Part shown: positions 4,920-6,963 of the stretch, piece after piece
Position numbering within the stretch: position 1 is the stretch's first letter
How the letters are laid out: the number at the start of each line of letters is the position of its first letter
Origin: Ectopseudomonas composti
GTDB taxonomy: Bacteria; Pseudomonadota; Gammaproteobacteria; Pseudomonadales; Pseudomonadaceae
Assembly: GCA_946886245.1 (NCBI GenBank)
Contig: CAMPIF010000228.1
Span: 1-6,963, forward strand
Direction of reading: 5' to 3'
DNA length: 6,963 bases
Program-made: the position numbers and the translations under genes
Notes under the pieces: model-generated
Seen by the model: the letters and a program-made list of their open reading frames with translations, nothing else
Databases searched by the model: none
What the model was told of the DNA's origin: nothing

Positions 4920-5906
4920 ATGAAACTCGCATCACTCAATCAAGGCCGCGATGGCGTGCTGATCGTCGTTTCCCGCGATCTGACGCGCGCCGTGCTCGCG
5001 CCGCAGATCGCTTTCACCCTGCAGGCCGCGCTGGACGACTGGGCCGTGGCCCGGCCCAAGCTGGAGGCGGTCTATCAGCGTCTCAACGACGGCCTGGAGG
5101 AGGGCGCCTTCGCCTTCGATCAGAGCGCCTGCCACAGTCCGTTGCCGCGCGCCTACCACTGGGCCGACGGCAGTGCCTACGTCAATCACGTCGAACTGGT
5201 GCGCAAGGCGCGCGGCGCCGAGATGCCGGAATCCTTCTGGCACGATCCGCTGATGTATCAGGGTGGCGCCGATGCCTTCATCCCGCCGCACAGTCCGATC
5301 CGCCTGGCAGACGAAGCCTGGGGCATCGATCTGGAAGCCGAGCTGGCGGTGATCACCGATGATGTGCCGATGGGCGCCACGCCGGCCGAAGCGGGCGGGC
5401 ACATTCGGCTGCTGATGCTGGTCAACGACGTGTCGCTGCGCAACCTGATCCCCGGCGAGCTGGCCAAGGGCTTCGGTTTCTACCAGAGCAAGCCGTCGTC
5501 GAGCTTCTCGCCGGTGGCCATCACCCCGGACGAACTGGGCGAGAGCTGGAAAGACGGCAAGGTGCATCGGCCGCTGGTGTCGCACATCAACGACGCGCTG
5601 TTCGGCCAGCCGAACGCCGGTGTCGACATGACGTTCAACTTCCCGACCCTGGTGGCGCATGCGGCCAAGACCCGTCCGCTGGGCGCTGGCACCATCATCG
5701 GCTCGGGCACGGTGTCGAATTACGACCGCAGCGCGGGCTCTTCCTGCCTGGCGGAGAAACGCATGCTGGAGATCATCGAGCAGGGCGAGGCGAAGACGCC
5801 GTTTCTCAAGTTCGGCGACCGGGTGCGCATCGAGATGTTCGACGTTGCCGGGCAGAGCCTCTTCGGCGCCATCGATCAGGTGGTGGAAAAGTACGACGCC
5901 CGCTGA
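4920..5906 (+). CDS. Fumarylacetoacetate hydrolase (short type)
   Basis: Final enzyme of the pathway, splitting fumarylacetoacetate into fumarate and acetoacetate. The 328-residue protein shows the FAH-family metal and active-site pattern: Glu139-x-Glu141 in GIDLEAELAVI, Asp170 in LMLVNDVSLRN and Lys191 in YQSKPSSSFSP, followed by PLGAGTIIGSGTVSN and the C-terminal LKFGDRVRIEMFD. It is about 100 residues shorter than the classical Pseudomonas FahA (about 430 aa) and belongs to the shorter bacterial group that accompanies Vibrio-type HmgA. The family also includes other hydrolases and decarboxylases, so the function rests on position between hmgA and maiA. ATG 4920 has GAAGGA 6 nt upstream; frame extension further left runs through the REPIN and overlaps hmgA. 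Confidence 0.92.
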   Translation: MKLASLNQGRDGVLIVVSRDLTRAVLAPQIAFTLQAALDDWAVARPKLEAVYQRLNDGLEEGAFAFDQSACHSPLPRAYHWADGSAYVNHVELVRKARGAEMPESFWHDPLMYQGGADAFIPPHSPIRLADEAWGIDLEAELAVITDDVPMGATPAEAGGHIRLLMLVNDVSLRNLIPGELAKGFGFYQSKPSSSFSPVAITPDELGESWKDGKVHRPLVSHINDALFGQPNAGVDMTFNFPTLVAHAAKTRPLGAGTIIGSGTVSNYDRSAGSSCLAEKRMLEIIEQGEAKTPFLKFGDRVRIEMFDVAGQSLFGAIDQVVEKYDAR

Positions 5907-5921
5907 TTTGTAGCAGCGGCT

Positions 5922-5987
5922 GTAGGAGCGGCTTTAGCCGCGATTCACCAACAGTCGCCGAAGCATCGCGGCTGAAGCCGCTCCTAC
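5922..5987. repeat. REPIN between the hydrolase gene and maiA
   Basis: The arms at 5922-5944 and 5965-5987 are 23 bp and complementary except for one wobble position, with a 20-nt spacer. The left arm begins GTAGGAGCGGCTTTAGCC, the common Pseudomonas REP pattern. It starts 15 nt after the hydrolase stop and ends 14 nt before the maiA ribosome binding site. No T-run follows, so it is more likely to affect mRNA stability than to terminate. Confidence 0.85.
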
Positions 5988-6014
5988 CCGGTCGTGTTTC
6001 GAAAGGAATCCGCA

Positions 6015-6665
6015 ATGTTGAAACTCTACGGCTACTGGCGTTCCAGCGCCGCCTACCGTGTGCGCATCGCCCTCAACCTCAAGGGACTGGCCTGCGAGCA
6101 GGTGCCGGTGCACCTGGTCAAGGACGGCGGCCAGCAGCACGGCGCCGATTATCGCGGGCTGAACCCGCAGGGCCTGTTGCCGCTACTGGTGGACGAGGAG
6201 AACGGCGGCGTGCGCATCGCCCAGTCGCTGGCGATCATCGAATACCTCGAAGAGATCTTCCCGGTGCCGGCGTTGCTGCCGGCCGACCCGGCCGAGCGCG
6301 CCCAAGTGCGGGCGCTGGCGTTGCATATCGCCTGCGATGTGCATCCGCTGAACAACCTGCGCGTGCTGCAGTACCTGAGCGGTGAGCTGGGCGTCGCTGA
6401 AGAAGCGAAGAACGCCTGGTATCGGCACTGGGTCGCGCTGGGCCTGGCTGCCGTGGAGGAGGGCCTGGCCGTGTTCGAGGGGCGCCTGTCGCTTGGCGAG
6501 CGGCCTGGATATCTGGAAGCCTGCCTGATCCCGCAGCTGTATAATGCGCGGCGTTTTAACTGTGACCTTGCCGCGTATCCACGCATTGTCGCCATGGCGG
6601 CGCGCTGTGAACCCCTGGAGGCCTTCCAACTGGCCCTGCCGGAGGCACAAGCCGACGCCCAGTGA
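6015..6665 (+). CDS. maiA: Maleylacetoacetate isomerase (zeta-class GST)
   Basis: Glutathione-dependent cis-trans isomerase that turns maleylacetoacetate into fumarylacetoacetate. The 216-residue product is normal for the family. The thioredoxin-like N-domain (about 1-82) has the zeta-class region YWRSSAAYRVRIALNLKGL, the cis-proline segment NPQGLLPLL and the glutathione-binding AQSLAIIEYLEE (Gln70, Ser71). A helical C-domain (about 90-210) includes DVHPLNNLRVLQYL and the conserved LIPQLYNARRF. The usual zeta motif SSCxWR reads SSAAYR here: the serines are kept but the cysteine is alanine. ATG 6015 has AAAGGA 7 nt upstream; a GTG at 5994 in frame would bury that site. It is the last enzyme gene of the cluster, 108 nt after the hydrolase across a REPIN. 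Confidence 0.95.
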   Translation: MLKLYGYWRSSAAYRVRIALNLKGLACEQVPVHLVKDGGQQHGADYRGLNPQGLLPLLVDEENGGVRIAQSLAIIEYLEEIFPVPALLPADPAERAQVRALALHIACDVHPLNNLRVLQYLSGELGVAEEAKNAWYRHWVALGLAAVEEGLAVFEGRLSLGERPGYLEACLIPQLYNARRFNCDLAAYPRIVAMAARCEPLEAFQLALPEAQADAQ

Positions 6666-6694
6666 CACCTTCGGCTTCACCCAAGCCTTGCATT

Positions 6695-6717
6695 CCGCTG
6701 CGCCACAAGTGCAGCGG
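6695..6717. other. Hairpin after maiA
   Basis: CCGCTGC and GCAGCGG form a 7-bp perfect stem with a 9-nt loop, 29 nt after the maiA stop. No T-tract follows, so a rho-independent terminator is unlikely; it may protect the 3' end of the operon mRNA. The 90-nt gap to the transporter has no convincing sigma70 or sigma54 promoter, so read-through into the transporter remains possible. Confidence 0.4.
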
Positions 6718-6755
6718 GTCCGATTCCGTCACAGATAAAAACAAACAGGTGACGC

Positions 6756-6963
6756 ATGACCCGTGAAAAACCGAAGAACCTCTGGCTCTCGCGCTGGGGT
6801 TTCATCCTCGCTGCAACCGGCTCGGCCGTCGGGCTGGGCAATATCTGGAAATTTCCCTACATCACGGGCGAATACGGCGGCGGCGCCTTCGTGCTGATGT
6901 ACCTGGCGTGCATCCTGGCCATCGGCATTCCGGTGATGATGACCGAGATCGCCATCGGCCGCC
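6756..6963 (+). CDS. Sodium-dependent transporter, SLC6/NSS family (5' part)
   Basis: Only the first 69 codons are in the window; the gene runs off the right edge. The translation begins MTREKPKNLWLSRWGFILAA and continues with the family hallmark GSAVGLGNIWKFPY of unwound transmembrane helix 1, then GEYGGGAFVLMYLACILAIGIPVMMTEIAIGR, helix 2. This is the LeuT-fold sodium:neurotransmitter symporter signature, including the conserved Asn of the sodium site (Asn29) and the cytoplasmic gate Trp10. The ATG at 6756 has AGGTGA just upstream. Bacterial members carry amino acids such as leucine, tyrosine or tryptophan. Position right behind a tyrosine-degradation cluster suggests an aromatic amino acid, but the residues that would set specificity are mostly outside the window. 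Confidence 0.92.
   Translation, partial: MTREKPKNLWLSRWGFILAATGSAVGLGNIWKFPYITGEYGGGAFVLMYLACILAIGIPVMMTEIAIGR

Noticed and set aside
5994..6014. GTG start for MaiA at 5994
   Set aside because: It adds seven residues not seen in zeta GSTs and buries the AAAGGA ribosome binding site.

Overview
The window is GC-rich, gene-dense DNA that looks like a gammaproteobacterial chromosome, most likely Pseudomonas sensu lato. The reasons are the Pseudomonas-type REP/REPIN inverted repeats with GTGGGAG or GTAGGAG ends in three intergenic gaps, strong AGGAGG-type ribosome binding sites, and the gene content. The species cannot be fixed from the sequence. There is no sign of phage, plasmid, insertion sequence, CRISPR array, tRNA or rRNA.

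Layout: (1) 1-266 holds no gene, only a cluster of palindromic repeats: one lone REP, a 20-bp perfect inverted repeat, and a REP pair that runs into the end of the next gene. (2) 267-1130 on the minus strand is a LysR-family regulator. A 74-bp gap separates it from a rightward two-gene unit: a stand-alone CTP-synthase-like glutamine amidotransferase domain (1205-1963) and a small antibiotic-biosynthesis-monooxygenase (ABM) protein (1960-2286), overlapping by 4 nt. (3) 2287-2510 is the control region of the next operon and carries a good TyrR/PhhR-type box. (4) 2511-6665 is a complete homogentisate pathway in the order hpd, hmgA, fumarylacetoacetate hydrolase, maiA. (5) 6756 to the right edge is the start of a sodium-dependent SLC6/NSS-family transporter, cut by the window.

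How the genes work together: Hpd converts 4-hydroxyphenylpyruvate (from tyrosine or phenylalanine) to homogentisate. HmgA opens the ring to maleylacetoacetate, MaiA isomerises this to fumarylacetoacetate, and the hydrolase yields fumarate and acetoacetate. The transporter behind them may import an aromatic amino acid, which is inference. The main surprise in the pathway is that HmgA (377 aa) and the hydrolase (328 aa) are of the short type I associate with Vibrio and Shewanella, not the roughly 430-residue proteins of the classical Pseudomonas hmgA-fahA-maiA operon. The gene order also matches the Vibrio arrangement. Three of the four pathway genes are preceded by strong inverted repeats, and the one before the hydrolase contains a terminator-like hairpin.

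The least understood part is the LysR / amidotransferase / ABM group. The amidotransferase keeps the nucleophilic cysteine and the glutamate of the class I triad, but has glutamine where CTP synthase has its catalytic histidine. No function can be assigned, and it is the best candidate here for an undescribed enzyme system.
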